From the NCBI GenBank assembly GCA_030323885.1, contig CM059203.1, positions 1,178,001-1,242,000 of the forward strand: 64,000 nt of DNA. Reading direction: 5' to 3'. A program made the position numbers and the translations under genes. Source of the DNA: Branchipolynoe longqiensis. Taxonomy: Eukaryota > Annelida > Polychaeta > Phyllodocida > Polynoidae. Of this stretch, positions 1 to 10,199 are shown one piece after another (position 1 is the stretch's first letter; each line of letters starts with the position of its first letter). The notes under the pieces were generated by a model that searched no databases, had not been told where the DNA came from, and saw only the letters and a list, made by a program, of their open reading frames with translations.

Positions 1-391
1 GTTATGTTCTCCATTAAATTGTGTTATTTCCATCTACCTCTTGTCTCCATTTGTTCCCATAAGTACATTATGACCTTGGATGTTGGTAGTGCATAAAATG
101 AAAATGAACAAACTTGAAGCTTCCAATGCCCCGATTAATATATACATTAGATAATGTATTATGTGAATATGAAATGTAACTATTCCAATCTGCTGCGATT
201 TGCAGTTCACGTGCACTTAAATGCGCAAGAGTTGCCAATACTTTACTTTGATGCTGGCTTTCTTTCTGCTCAGTCCAACAGCGTCATTTGGAGCCTCTTC
301 ACTGCAATAACTCGGCATGTTGGCAGTAACGTAATCAAAGACATGCTTTTACATAGGACTATGCCGCAGTGATGTCAAGTTTGACTCTTGA
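1..391. other. unassigned AT-rich sequence
   Basis: No repeat family, RNA gene or convincing coding frame recognised. The open frames here are under 75 codons and match nothing I know. Confidence 0.5.
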
Positions 392-713
392 GGTTTTACA
401 TCCTGCCAACATCTAAGGTCATACCAGGATAGGTACCGACTTGTGACAGTGCACACTCAAGGTGACTTTATAGCACTGCCCCATTGGCAGACCAGGCCAC
501 CAGCTCCATGACCCAATTTCCCAGTCAGTCACATTATCCTGACACTGAGCTAACCAGTCCTTGCCCTCTCCTATTAATGCCAAACGCCTGACTAGGAAGC
601 GACAAGTATACATTTTTATGTCATTGGTTTTACTCGACCAGGGTTCGAACTGTCAAATCCCACAACCTACCAAAATGGGAGACTGACTCTCAACTCATTC
701 GGCCTGACATTCC
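392..713 (-). mobile_element. S1a SINE, near full length
   Basis: On the minus strand the copy begins with a tRNA-like head at its right end (degraded A-box region near 690-705 and the box B GGTTCGAAC-type motif near 640-655). The shared S1 body follows, and it ends near 392 in the 3' segment that reads GTTGGCAGGATGTAAAACCT. The B box has drifted, so this copy is probably inactive. It is recognised by alignment by eye to about 30 other S1 copies in the window. Confidence 0.8.
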
Positions 714-848
714 ACAACAGACTTGCCCACCCATACAATGTTTGCGTATTTTATACACAGTTTGAAGCTGGAGTTTACCGATACACAAAATAAAAATGTT
801 GTACCCCAACACATTTTTGGAAAGCGCGCCCTTTTTTTGTTGAATGTA

Positions 849-1026
849 CAATAAAACCTCTATAAATCGACCGATCTTGGGACCGACTTTAAGTGGTCCC
901 TTTAAAGAGGTGGTCGGCTTATGGAGTTATAATATGGTTACAATGGTACTGTTGAGACTCAAATAAAGCGATCGATATAGGGGAGTGGTCGATATGTGGA
1001 GGTGGTCGGTTAGAGAGGTTTAACTG
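849..1026. mobile_element. pogo/Tigger-like MITE, 178 bp
   Basis: The left end CAATAAAACCTCTATAA and the right end, inverted as CAGTTAAACCTCTCTAA, form terminal inverted repeats. Both are flanked by the dinucleotide TA (847-848 and 1027-1028). The interior repeats GGACCGAC and GTGGTCGG motifs. TA target sites and a CAGTNNAACCTC-type end are the hallmarks of pogo-type Tc1/mariner MITEs; assignment is by terminus only, with no transposase present. Confidence 0.75.
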
Positions 1027-1117
1027 TATATAATTTGTGTCTGTCCGTGGACTGCAGCTCTTCAATACAATGCCAGCTTACATAAGAAGGCAATCAAACT
1101 GCAGCGATCAATCATTC

Positions 1118-1282
1118 GAAAGGCAGTTTGCCCCTTGCTGCTTATCGGAAAGAGCAGCCTATGTGGCAGCAGTGGGTTTCCTCCAAAGAAATATGTCAGA
1201 ATGAACTATATGTTTGACGTAAATTGACAATGATAAAAATCAATGTGCTCTAGAGGCGTCATTAAATAAAACAAACTTTTTG
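1118..1282 (+). mobile_element. S3 SINE, 5'-truncated
   Basis: Contains the S3 core (TTGCTGCTTATCGGAAAGAG, then TGGGTTTCCTCCAAAGAAAT) and the tail around AATCAATGTGCTCTAGAGGC and ATTAAATAAAACAAAC. The tRNA-like head seen at 37570 is missing. The tail closely resembles V-SINE/RUDI-type SINEs of molluscs, which is from memory of that family and not from a search. Confidence 0.75.
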
Positions 1283-1425
1283 AGTCACGTATCATGTCAT
1301 GATACTACTGACTTAATATCATGGTGAGGCAGTCACCATGACTGCGCACTGTCACACACACTCATCTTGGTATGACATTAGAAGGTACTAGGACGTAAAA
1401 CCTCAATAAGCTACTTTCGCATGTA
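1283..1425 (+). mobile_element. old S1-related relic abutting S3
   Basis: Matches the second half of S1 (ATCATGGTGAGGCAG, then CGCACTGTCACACAC, then GGTATGACATTAGA and AGGACGTAAAACC) at clearly lower similarity than other copies. It continues into CTTTCGCATGTACAGAGCC. The same S3-relic-downstream order recurs at 37913-38085. Confidence 0.65.
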
Positions 1426-1427
1426 CA

Positions 1428-1466
1428 GAGCCTCTAGAGCACATTGGTTGTTATCATTGGATGCAG
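1428..1466 (-). mobile_element. S3 tail fragment
   Basis: About 40 bp of inverted S3 3' end: GCCTCTAGAGCACATTGG followed by a degenerate copy of the segment that reads GACATCCAATAG in intact copies. Short, so the call rests on one block. Confidence 0.5.
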
Positions 1467-1539
1467 TATTTCCATATTTTATACGCATTCTAAAGTTGAA
1501 GTATGACAATATGAACAATTTTAATTTCGGACACCATCT

Positions 1540-1901
1540 CCGGTGTCGTATTCTCAGCGCCCGGTCATTCTCAGCGGCCTGTCGTGGCTTCTGCGCATGC
1601 GCGGATTTTCGAACGTTGCCGCGAGCACTGCTATTTGTTTTGTTTACACTCGGCGATTCGACGCTGATCGAGCTGCGCTATGTTAATATCGCTTGGAATT
1701 TTAAGGTTAATTTAATTTAAATTTCAGTATTTGAGTATGTAATTCTGTTAAATATGATAATATGATCGCATTCAATAGATTTCGGCGTAATCGGTCCCTA
1801 ACACTGCTGGGCACCAGCTGAGCTTGTAGCCGGCGATGCCACGGGTCTTTTGACCACGACGGGCCGCTGAGAATGACCGGGCGCTGAAAATACGACACCG
1901 G
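1540..1901. mobile_element. fold-back element with 48-bp inverted arms
   Basis: The arm at 1540-1587 and the inverted arm at 1854-1901 match at 46 of 48 positions by direct count (start CCGGTGTCGTATT, inner end CCTGTCGTGG against CCCGTCGTGG). The 266-bp interior shows no coding potential. The right arm runs directly into the S1 sequence at 1902. Such long, nearly perfect arms suggest a recent fold-back MITE or a local inverted duplication; no target duplication was found. Confidence 0.7.
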
Positions 1902-2024
1902 CCTAGTCTCCCAGTGGGGCAGCACTATAAATTGGGCATGAGTGCGCACTGTCACAAGTCGGTGCCGATCCTAATATGACCATAGATGTTAGCAGGACGT
2001 AAAACTCCAAAAACTAACCAACTG
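1902..2024 (+). mobile_element. S1 3' half
   Basis: Reads CTCCCAGTGGGGCAGCACTA, then GTGCGCACTGTCACAAGTCG, then GACCATAGATGTTAGCAGGA and ends in an AAAACTAACCAAC tail, which is the S1 3' terminus. The 5' half and head are absent, replaced by the fold-back arm. Confidence 0.75.
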
Positions 2025-2025
2025 T

Positions 2026-2626
2026 ATACATTTGTACATTTATACATTGTACATTTATGCATTTATACATTTATACATTCATGCATTCATTTATACATTT
2101 ATATATTCATACATTCAAACATTCATACATTTATACATTTATACGTTCATACGTTCATACATACATTCATACATACATACATTCATACATACATTCATAC
2201 ATACATACATTCATAAAATCATTCAGGCATACATACATACATCATTCATAGAAATCATACATTCATACATACATTCATACATACATAGACTCATACATAC
2301 ATACATTCATACATATATTCATACATACATAATTGATTGTATGCTTTTACATGATTGTAAAAGCGATGGTTTGAACAAAAAACAAACATTTCTCGCCGTG
2401 AATATGGCCTATGCTGCCGACACGGCATAAAGCAACCATCAATCAAGCAATCAAGCAATCAAGCAATCAATACATACATACATACATACATTCATACAAT
2501 CATATACATTCATACATACCTTCATACATCCATATATACATACATACAATCATGCATTCATACATACATACATTTATACATATATACATTCATAGATACA
2601 TACATCTATACATTTATACATATTGC
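2026..2626. repeat. CATA/CATT microsatellite in two blocks
   Basis: Imperfect (CATA)n and (CATT)n runs occupy about 2030-2335 and 2475-2626. The gap at 2341-2461 holds a perfect 9-bp hairpin, GCTTTTACA-TGAT-TGTAAAAGC (2343-2364), and a short (AATCAAGC)n run. Frames over this stretch read as Tyr-Ile-His repeats and are not genes. Confidence 0.9.
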
Positions 2627-2773
2627 ACACCCTAGGAGCAGAATAAACCCAAATATAAGCATAGCAAGGTGAACTGAGCACACTGAATCCGATCTAGCAT
2701 ACATAGACCACGTATTGATGTTGGTTTCCCAGAGGTAAGCAGATGAGGCTGGCGTGTAAGTGACATAAACGAG

Positions 2774-2833
2774 TGCAGGCAGACGACAATTGAATCAAGC
2801 CCTGGCTGCTTGCAGCATGCAAAATGTCGTCTG
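2774..2833. repeat. inverted repeat around the motif GCAGACGACA
   Basis: GGCAGACGACA (about 2779-2789) is mirrored by TGTCGTCTGCC (about 2824-2834), an 11-bp perfect arm pair with a loop of about 35 bp. The same motif makes a tight hairpin at 25813-25841 and occurs singly near 22632. Confidence 0.6.
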
Positions 2834-2857
2834 CCCGACCATCGCTATACTCCCGAT

Positions 2858-3372
2858 GCGACAAGGCCGGTGTTGCGGATTCCGAGGGACACCAGTTTGC
2901 CAGGGACACTTCCATTCAAATGCATTGTCAACGGCCGTGAGCAAATCTTCATACAGAAAAAATCAAATATCTCTAAAATTACACCACCTAGAAACAAATC
3001 GCTTCGTACACATATAGAAAACATCTTTACCATTAAGATTATATTAAATTGATAAGATTAGGGTTGTTGATTTCTATTAATTTTGAATAAAACTAATGTT
3101 TTTCACTGCACGTACCATCCAACTCAAGGCATTGTCAATGGCCGTGAGCAATCTTCATATAGAAAATACAGGAAAAGTTAAATATCTCTAAAACGACACC
3201 ACCTAGAAACAAATCGTTTGGTACTCATATAGAAAACATCTTTACCAAAAACATTATATTAAATTTATAAGGTTAGTGACGATGCTGTTCGATTTTGATG
3301 CATGCACAGAAGCAATGTGTCCCAGGCAAACTGGTGTCCCTGGGAAACCGCAACACCGGTCCGTCTGGCATG
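2858..3372. mobile_element. element T: TIR element with internal direct duplication
   Basis: The left end (CCGGTGTTGCGG, then GAGGGACACCAGTTTGCC) and the right end (GGCAAACTGGTGTCCCTGGG, then CCGCAACACCGG) form imperfect inverted termini about 50 bp long. Inside, a segment starting GCATTGTCAACGGCCGTGAG (about 2923) is repeated about 207 bp later (3130) with high similarity. No open frame. Most likely a non-autonomous DNA element of unassigned superfamily; no target duplication is clear. Confidence 0.65.
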
Positions 3373-3535
3373 TCCATTGTTGGAGCATAATATTTCTCCT
3401 TAAATACACTTATTTGTAATTTCCAAGACGACCTGCCAAAAGAACTCACTATCTTCCGTGAGTTTAATGATCGATCATTTGAGAGGTCGTAATTTGTAAG
3501 ACTAATACTTGAGTATATTTTTTATTTCAGAAATA

Positions 3536-3600
3536 GGAGATTTGTTTGTTTGTTTGTTGTTGTTTTACGTCCTAGCAACATCTAATGTCATATCAGGACG
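3536..3600 (-). mobile_element. S1 3'-end fragment
   Basis: Reads TTGTTGTTTTACGTCCTAGC then AACATCTAATGTCATATCAG, the inverted S1 3' end with its tail. Only about 65 bp remain, as expected of a 5'-truncated retroposed copy. Confidence 0.75.
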
Positions 3601-3654
3601 GGGAAAGAAATAGGAGAGGTTTTGGGAGATTTTGACAGTAGATGTGTAGAACCG

Positions 3655-3930
3655 GTTGGGATGGACTAGTTGGTAGGGTAGATTTGGAAATCCTCTATAA
3701 GACCCTTTCCACGGATCATGCTGCACAGTGAGTTGTTGCCCACTAGATTAGTTCTTGCCACTGCCACCAGAGGGCGGCTTGGTGGGGAAATCCTCTATAA
3801 GACCTTTTCCACGGATCATACTGCACACTGAGTTGTTGCCCATTAGATTAGTTCTTGGCACTGCCACCAGAGGGCGGCTTGGTGGGGAAATCCTCTATAA
3901 GACCTTTTCCACAACACGCTACAGAGTGAC
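3655..3930. repeat. about 100-bp tandem repeat, 2.5-3 copies
   Basis: Successive units carry GAAATCCTCTATAAGACC, TTTTCCAC, GAGTTGTTGCCCA and CTGCCACCAGAGGGCGGCTT at a spacing near 100 bp (for example 3781 and 3881). The core GAAATCCTCTATAAGRCC plus TTTTCCAC is also the core of the 70-bp array at 34110-34800, about 30 kb away. Confidence 0.8.
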
Positions 3931-4003
3931 CTGCTTGCTACCCACAGCATCATTTCTCATCACTGCCGTCAGAGGGCAAGTCGGATGTGGAAAATGTCTA
4001 TTA

Positions 4004-4675
4004 TACCCCTGTCACATTATGACGTAACAAGCGAACGTGAGCCTAACGTGGTGATTTTTCGTTGGATTACGTTATGTATGTTGGATTACGTTATGATGAT
4101 GTCAGAATGACGTTAGACTGACATCGAGCTACGCCACATTACGTCGTGTTTACATCGAGTTACGTCGAGGTTTTGGACATGTTCAAAACTTTCGACGTAG
4201 CTCGAACGTAAGGGTTTACGTTCGCCATACATTCTGTTCACGTTCAGCGAGCGTCAATGACATTAAACGGATGTTAGGGAAATGCTGCTCACTACATTCA
4301 ACTATGTTCCACTATGTTGACCCACATTAAACCGGGTGGAAATGCCCACGCGGCGTAATGGGAACGTCAGGAGAACATCAGGAGAACATCAGGAGAACGT
4401 CAGGAGAACGTACATTCAATGTACGTTCAACGTCTCATGACGTATGTAACATTCTTCTGGCGATGAAATAATGTTCATAACGTTCCGTGAGCATAATGAC
4501 GTTGTCCTCTCTCGTTGAATGACGGTATCACTATGCTTTACCGACGTTACACGCTCGTCCACTACGCTGCATCCACGTTCAACTTGTGCCCAAATTTGCA
4601 TACTATGCCGAGAAGTTCAACGTTCTTCACGTTCTTCCTACGTTGACGTGGTTATGTCGTAGTGTGACAGGGCCT
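4004..4675. mobile_element. H4 MITE, Harbinger-like, 672 bp
   Basis: The left end TACCCCTGTCACATTATGAC and the right end, inverted as AGGCCCTGTCACACTACGAC, are inverted repeats. They are flanked by TTA on both sides (4001-4003 and 4676-4678). The interior is rich in degenerate TTACGTCGA and GAACGT motifs. It carries the palindrome AGGTTTTG-N8-CAAAACTT at 4168-4191. A 3-bp TWA duplication and GGGCC-type ends point to PIF/Harbinger; no transposase is encoded. Confidence 0.85.
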
Positions 4676-4689
4676 TTAGTTTAGACATT

Positions 4690-4965
4690 TACAACTTTAA
4701 GGAATGTGTGTTTTATTTAGTGATGCCTCTAGAGCACATGGATTTGTATCATCGACTATTGGACGTCAAAGATATGGTCATTCTGACATATTTCTTTGGA
4801 GGAAACCTGCTGCCGTCACATAGGATACTCTTTCCGATAAGCAGCAAGGGGTCTTTTATGTGCACTTTCCCACAGACAGGACAGCACATACCACAGCCTT
4901 TGATGAACTAGTTGTGGACCACTGGTTGGACATTTCCAACGTGCCCATCTGGGTCATGTACTGTC
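4690..4965 (-). mobile_element. S3 SINE, nearly complete body
   Basis: Inverted S3: the tail GCCTCTAGAGCACATGG is at 4727. It is followed by the inverted forms of the ATATGTCAGAATGACCATAT, GCTTATCGGAAAGAG and GGACCACTGGTTGGAC blocks. The head near 4960 is decayed. An open frame of 67 codons across it is incidental. Confidence 0.75.
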
Positions 4966-5587
4966 AGATCAGCAGCACTCTGCCTTTTAACACGAAGCAG
5001 ATGATTCACTTAAATTAATTAAATCTGAAAGACCGCTTTATAATGAAGACAAAATGGCGGCGTGACGCTGGTGGTTGTGTGGCTGCTGGGACCCGGAGGC
5101 CCTAATTAACCTGACAGTGTGAATGAGCAGATCCCGTCAGCAGCCGTTAGCTGTGACGTCACACTCCCTTTAACTTGAGTGTACGCTCAGCAGTGTCATG
5201 TCCAGGAATGCTCACTTACATTGTGGCAGGTCATGGGTTCAAACCCTGGCTGAGTTAAACCAATGATTTAATATGGTATACTGGTTCCTACCTAGACTTG
5301 TGCTCAGTTGGCATCCTTGCAGACTATGGAGTAGCGCCTGTAGAATTGGTTGAAGAACATCCTCTTGTCTGCCTGTAGAGACCAATCCTCGATTTACACA
5401 ATTTGTGGCTCAGTAGGATATCGTGAGGAGTTGTGGAATGAGGAGGACCAATTGTCTGCGATTGAAGTTGTAATTGTATTGACCGCAAATTAGAAATACA
5501 ATATATATAACCAGACTCAATATATATATATATTTTTAATGCCACCACAAAATCAACCATTGCCTCATATCTTTATTTTCCAGTCCT
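4966..5587. other. unassigned sequence
   Basis: About 620 bp without a recognised repeat or gene. It has a short (TA)n run near 5505-5535. Both strands show only frames under 80 codons. Confidence 0.5.
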
Positions 5588-5925
5588 TTGCCCTATCCTA
5601 GTGATGCCGAGCAACACCCAAAGTCATATCAGGATGGGTACCGACTTGTGACAGTGCGTACTCATGATGACTTTATAGTGCTGCCCCACTGGAAGATCAG
5701 GCCACCAGCACCACAACCTGATATCCCACTCAGTCACATTATCCTGACACTGATCCGACCAGTCCTTGCCCTATCCTATTAATGCCGAGCGCCAGGCTCG
5801 GAAGCGAAAAGTATCAATTTTTAAGTCATTGGTTTGACTCGACCAGGGTTCGTACCCACGACCCCACGATCTACCAACACGGGAGACGGACGCTCTAACT
5901 CATCCGGCCATCCCGTCTGGTCATT
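5588..5925 (-). mobile_element. S1a SINE, near full length
   Basis: On the minus strand the head is at 5840-5925 (CCAGACGGGATGGCCGGATG, then GAGTTAGAGCGTCCG, then a GGTACGAACCCTGG B box). It is followed by the complete body down to the GGTGTTGCTCGGCATCACTA end near 5600. The B box has one change from GGTTCGAACCC. The terminal tail is replaced by unrelated sequence. Confidence 0.85.
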
Positions 5926-6203
5926 ACATGTATGAAGGCAATGATCAATTTACAAGCCTTTGAATTATAATCAAGTCCTGTGGTGGCACGGCATAGCCGA
6001 CTTTCTACACTGGTCCCCCTTGCACACAGGGTTCGCTGTGCTACTCATGCACTTCCTCGCCTGTAGAATGGCTATAATCTGACTGGTGCATTAACTGTTC
6101 TTTGTGTAGTTAATTTCTTTGTGTTATTATAAATGTATATTTTGCTGAATAGGTTCTTTTGTCAGTGTCGAAGAACTGGTCTTGTCACCATCAAATTGGT
6201 TAA

Positions 6204-6995
6204 AGTATCAAATTGTCGAAACTAAAGCGCCTGTCACACCGTACCGGACTGAGTACTAGAGACCACCAGACAAAGAATTTTCTAGTCCGGTGCTCTCTGG
6301 TACACAAAATGTATCGAAATGTATCGAAATGGAGCGGAATTGGGTCAATTGCCACCGGGCGACTGGACAAGTACCGTACATGTACCGTACATGTACTGCC
6401 GAGAACCGGATGAGAACCGGACACGTAACGGATGGGTACAAGACATGTAGCGGACAAAACGGACAAACCGGACACCAACGGATGGGTACAAGACATGTAT
6501 GGATGGGTACCAGACATGTACCGGACAAACCGGACTGTGCGGTGTCCGGTAGAAGTTTTGTGAATATTCAAAACTTGTACCGGACACCACCGGACACTGC
6601 CGGACACCACCGGATGGGTACCGGACATGTACCGGACATTGCCTACGTACTGGACAGTGTCCGGTTCTCGTCCGGTTCCCCATCCGGTAAGGTGTGACTG
6701 GGCCTTAAAACGACTATCTAGATTTGATTCTAAATATCTAACTGGTGCTTATTAAGTATGTGTTGCTGCATACTTCTAAGGAATACTATGTCAATTTAAT
6801 AGAACCTGTAGCTTTTGTCATTAAAGTTTTGCCATGCATGTCAACATTAATTGTATAGGTTTGCACTTCAAATATTTTCAAAATCAGCCATTGAAAATAA
6901 AAGTTACTTCAACCGAAAGTAAACTAGATTATTATTATCAACCTAATATTATCTAAAATAAAATGACAACCTCAAAACCATCGGACTAGGCAACC
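6204..6995 (+). mobile_element. K MITE interrupted by an H2 MITE
   Basis: Flanked by TTAA on both sides (6200-6203 and 6996-6999). The left end is shortened, going straight from AG to TATCAAATT. After the inserted element at 6226-6705 it resumes with CTATCTAGATTTGATTCT and runs to the right end GGACTAGGCAACC. Other K copies are at 15530, 26410, 39875, 47299 and 50053. Confidence 0.85.
6226..6705. mobile_element. H2 MITE, Harbinger-like, 480 bp, inserted in K
   Basis: The ends AGCGCCTGTCACACCG and (inverted) AGGCCCAGTCACACC are flanked by TAA at 6223-6225 and 6706-6708. The interior is a degenerate array of GGACATGTACCGG and GGATGGGTACC motifs, with the palindrome AAGTTTTG-N8-CAAAACTT at 6553-6576. 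It splits the K element, so it arrived later than K. Open frames on both strands come from the array. Confidence 0.9.
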
Positions 6996-7021
6996 TTAAG
7001 TTACGATTAGTGACACAAAGC

Positions 7022-7530
7022 TTGTGTCATGGGGGTGATGAAAATGGGAAATATTGCGCCTAGAGCGGGACTCGAACCCACATCTCTTTGCATTCTGGGC
7101 CAGTGTGCTAACCATTACACCACCTAGGCTCCCTGATATCAACACACGACCCACGCCTACCTGTCTATGTGGTTACTTGCCTGAGAGGTCAGTGCAGACT
7201 ACTACACTCGTCCCCCTGGAATTGTAAGTCTTTTAATGCTTACAATTACATATATACAGTCAATGCACTTACACATACATACACAGGGTAGGTTCAACAA
7301 CCATACAGCGCTTAGCTTGTATAGGATCCTGGTCACGGCAACCAGTGTCATGGGAGTGATGAAAATGGGGAATATTGCACCTAGAGCAGGACTCGGACCC
7401 ACATCTCTTTGCATTCCGGGCCAGTGTGCTAACCATTACACCACCTCGGCTCCCTGATATCAACACACGACCCACGCCTACCTATCTATGTGGTTACTTG
7501 CCTGAGAGGTCAGTGCACACTACTACACTT
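7022..7530 (-). mobile_element. S2 two-headed tRNA-related element
   Basis: On the minus strand a leader (GTAGTAGTGTGCACTGACC) precedes a first tRNA-like head near 7450-7375, with A-box-like TGGTGTAATGG and B box GGTCCGAGTCC. A linker of about 230 bp with the hairpin-like AATTGTAAGCATTAAAAGAC then TTACAATT follows. A repeat of the leader and a second head at 7130-7060 (B box GGTTCGAGTCC) end at CACCCCCATGACAC. Confidence 0.85.
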
Positions 7531-7674
7531 GTTATGTAGAGTATATATAGGGCAGTATATGTATAAGGATGAAATAATATCTTGGACATACAGACACAAT
7601 TGGCTGCGTATAGAATAGTGGATTACTGATGCATGCTTACAATACAAGTACCACTGCAATGTGATAACACTGGC

Positions 7675-8057
7675 CAAAGACCCTGTAAGACTAAGACGTC
7701 TCACTCCCTATCTCTCACATGGTAATGTAAATTTTGCAGTGCCACCTTGTGGTGGGTTTGATCAGCCCGGCTGCTGGTTGGTGTTTCACATGTAAACACA
7801 TACAATTATATTATACATGAGATAGGTAAGTATGAATACACATCAATATGAAATTGCTATGAACAAATACACATCACCATCAGCATCATCATCAGCATCG
7901 CCATCATCACACATCTTTCACATTCATATATACATTTATACAAATAATATAGCACCTGTTTAACCAAGAGAACAGCCAGCGCACCAAGTGGTGGGTTTGA
8001 TCATTTTGATTCCACAGTACAAGCTGAGTGAGCCGTCTTAGTATTATAGGGTCTTTG
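7675..8057. mobile_element. L MITE, 383 bp, with 7-bp target duplication
   Basis: The ends CAAAGACCCTGTAAGACTAA and (inverted) CAAAGACCCTATAATACTAA are inverted repeats about 33 bp long. CACTGGC is duplicated at both borders (7668-7674 and 8058-8064). The interior includes a CATCACCATCAGCATC run and no open frame. The second copy, at 12241-12623, has the same length. Confidence 0.9.
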
Positions 8058-8234
8058 CACTGGCATATCGCCCATATTAATATTAGCTGTGTCAATGTCA
8101 GTAGTTTAATGGCATTTAGTATCGCAGAAGTTATCTTTTACATTCATTTAGGGCTATATTTGGAGGCTTAATAAGTTTTAATGTGGGTCATGTTATGGGC
8201 AGTCGGCCATTCAGCTGGAGTTAAGCCCCACTTA

Positions 8235-8826
8235 TGGGCCTGTCACACTACAACGCTTCTCGCCGGCGACCCGTCAACGTGTGCTGTTTTTGGGCAATAA
8301 TTAGTGAAATATCGAGATGCGCTGGGGGCGCGTTATGCGCGCGTCGGTACACATCGGTACATTATCTTTGACGTTGATGGTCGGCGGACAACGTCGGCGC
8401 GCGTTATTGGTCGCTGAGTGTTTTGAACATGTCAAAAACCACCAGCAACCGGCAACGCGTGGGAGTAAATGGGTAAGAACGCTAGGAGGACGTTAGGCGC
8501 GCGTCGCGCTGCGTTGGACGCGCTGGAATAACGTTATGGGAACGCTAGGCAGACGGCGCGCGCGCGGGCGGGTCGTCTGCACACGTTGCGCCAAATCGTT
8601 GCTTTCTTGGTTTACGTCCTACCAACATCTAAGGTAATATGAGCACGTCGCGCCAAACTTTTTTTTTTTTCCCCCAGCGCGTCGACACACGTTTGCCGCG
8701 CGCGCATAACGCGCCGCCCTGAAGCCGATCTTTTCCCCCAAACCGCCGAAAAGTTTCTCGACGCGCAAGATAGTACTTTCAACGCTGATGGGTCGCCGAG
8801 AGAAGCGTCGTAGTGTGACAGGCCCA
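8235..8826. mobile_element. H3 MITE, Harbinger-like, GC-rich, 592 bp
   Basis: The ends TGGGCCTGTCACACTACAAC and (inverted) TGGGCCTGTCACACTACGAC are followed by CGCTTCTC on both sides, giving arms of about 35 bp. They are flanked by TTA at 8232-8234 and 8827-8829. The interior is rich in GCGCGC and CAACGT motifs, with a GTTTTGAACATGTCAAAAAC palindrome at 8420-8439. It is inserted inside the left terminal repeat of the H1 copy. Confidence 0.9.
8596..8643 (-). mobile_element. 48-bp truncated S1 with target duplication
   Basis: Inverted S1 3' end only (GTTTACGTCCTACCAACATC then TAAGGTAATATGAG). It is bordered by CACGTTGCGCCAAA (8582-8595) and CACGTCGCGCCAAA (8644-8657), a 14-bp duplication with one change. 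This shows retroposition of a severely 5'-truncated copy into the H3 MITE. Confidence 0.8.
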
Positions 8827-9250
8827 TTACACATCACCAGATTGAGCAACGGAGAGAATTAACTAGTCCGGTGGTGATAACTAACAAAATGTATTAAAAT
8901 GTGTCAGAATGTTACACTATCAGGTAAATGGCCGCTGGACGAATGGACATGAAATGGACATGAAATGGACATGAAACGGACATGAAACGGACATGAACAA
9001 ATAGCCAACGGATGAAACAAACTCAAAATGGACAAGAACCGTAGACGTCAGTCCGCCGGCACCCGTTCCTAGTTTTGTGCATGTTCAAAACTTGTACGGA
9101 CACAAACTGGACATTGTTGTTTTCTGTCCGTTTCCGCCAGTCCGGTGAGGTGTGACAGGGCCTTTAGACGCGTAGCGGACTAGTGGCGGGTGGGTGGGAA
9201 TATTTTAGCGTTACCGCAGTCTCACTAGTTATGTGAGTTTGTTAGCTGTT

Positions 9251-9592
9251 CAGTTGTTTGTTGGGGTTTCATGTCCTGGCAATATCTATGGTCACATCAG
9301 GATGGGCACCGATTTGTGACACTGCACACTTATGCTGACTTTATAAAGTTGCCCCACTGGGATACCAAGCTGCCAGCGCCATGATCTCATTTCCCACTCA
9401 GTCAGATTATCCTGACATTGAGCTAAGCAGTCCTTGCCCTATCTCTGTAATACCCATCGCCATGATAGGGAGCAACAATTATATATTTTGAAAGTCATTG
9501 GTTTGATGCGGCTCTGATTCAAATTCGCGACCTTCGACATGGGAAGCCTGTGCTATTACGTATTCGACCACCACACCGCGTCTGGTAGAGTT
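9251..9592 (-). mobile_element. S1b SINE, near full length
   Basis: Inverted copy with the tail at 9255 (TTGGGGTTTCATGTCCTGGC) and the S1b-type head at 9530-9592 (inverted CCAGACGCGGTGTGGTGGTC, then GAATACGTAATAGC). The box B region GAATTTGAATCAGAGCC is decayed. Confidence 0.8.
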
Positions 9593-9601
9593 CTTCCTTT
9601 A

Positions 9602-10178
9602 AGGCCCAGTCAGACCTTACCATACTGAGTACCAGACACCATCGCACAAAGAAGTGTCTAGTCCGTTGTTGTCCAGTGTCAAACTGTACCGAAATGTACC
9701 GAAATATACTGGATGAAACGAATGCTAAACGGACAAGGAACGTACATTAACGAATAGCCACCGGACGATAACCGGAAGAAAACCGAATGTCAAACGGAGG
9801 TAACAGATTGTTCACAGACGTGCAGAAAACATATACTGGCTGAATTCCCGCAATAAAAAACAACAACCCAAAAAAATCCCCCAAAACCCCACTGTCAACA
9901 GACTTAGCAGGAAGCAAACCGGAGATGTAACGGATGGGTACCGGACATGAAACGGACAAAATGGACTAAACGGACTTAAACTGGGTACCAACCATACACA
10001 TCAGTCCGGTGGTGTCTGGTACAAGTTTTGTGCAGGTTCAAAACTTGTACTGGACACCACCGGAGATAGAACGGACACACCGGATGGGTACCATATATAA
10101 ACCGTACATTGTCGTATTTCATCGGACAGTGTCCGTTTTCTGTCTGTTTGCTCAATCCGGTGAGGTCTGACTGGGGCT
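9602..10178. mobile_element. H2 MITE, Harbinger-like, 577 bp
   Basis: The ends AGGCCCAGTCAGACC and (inverted) AGCCCCAGTCAGACC are flanked by TTA at 9599-9601 and 10179-10181. The interior has GGATGGGTACCGGACATG motifs like the copy at 6226, and the palindrome AAGTTTTG-N8-CAAAACTT at 10023-10046. An AT-rich stretch with poly-A and poly-C runs at 9855-9895 looks like a local insertion. Confidence 0.9.
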
Positions 10179-10199
10179 TTACATGGACATTGTATACAT

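Larger units (their letters stand above)
8224..9163 (+). mobile_element. H1 MITE, Harbinger-like, split by an H3 MITE
   Basis: TTA duplications lie at 8221-8223 and 9164-9166. The left terminus AGCCCCAC is separated by the H3 insert (8235-8826) from the rest of the inverted repeat, CACATCACCAGATTGAGC at 8830. The interior shows (GGACATGAAAC)n at 8946-8996, and the palindrome AGTTTTG-N8-CAAAACTT at 9071-9093. The right end is GAGGTGTGACAGGGCCT. Confidence 0.85.
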
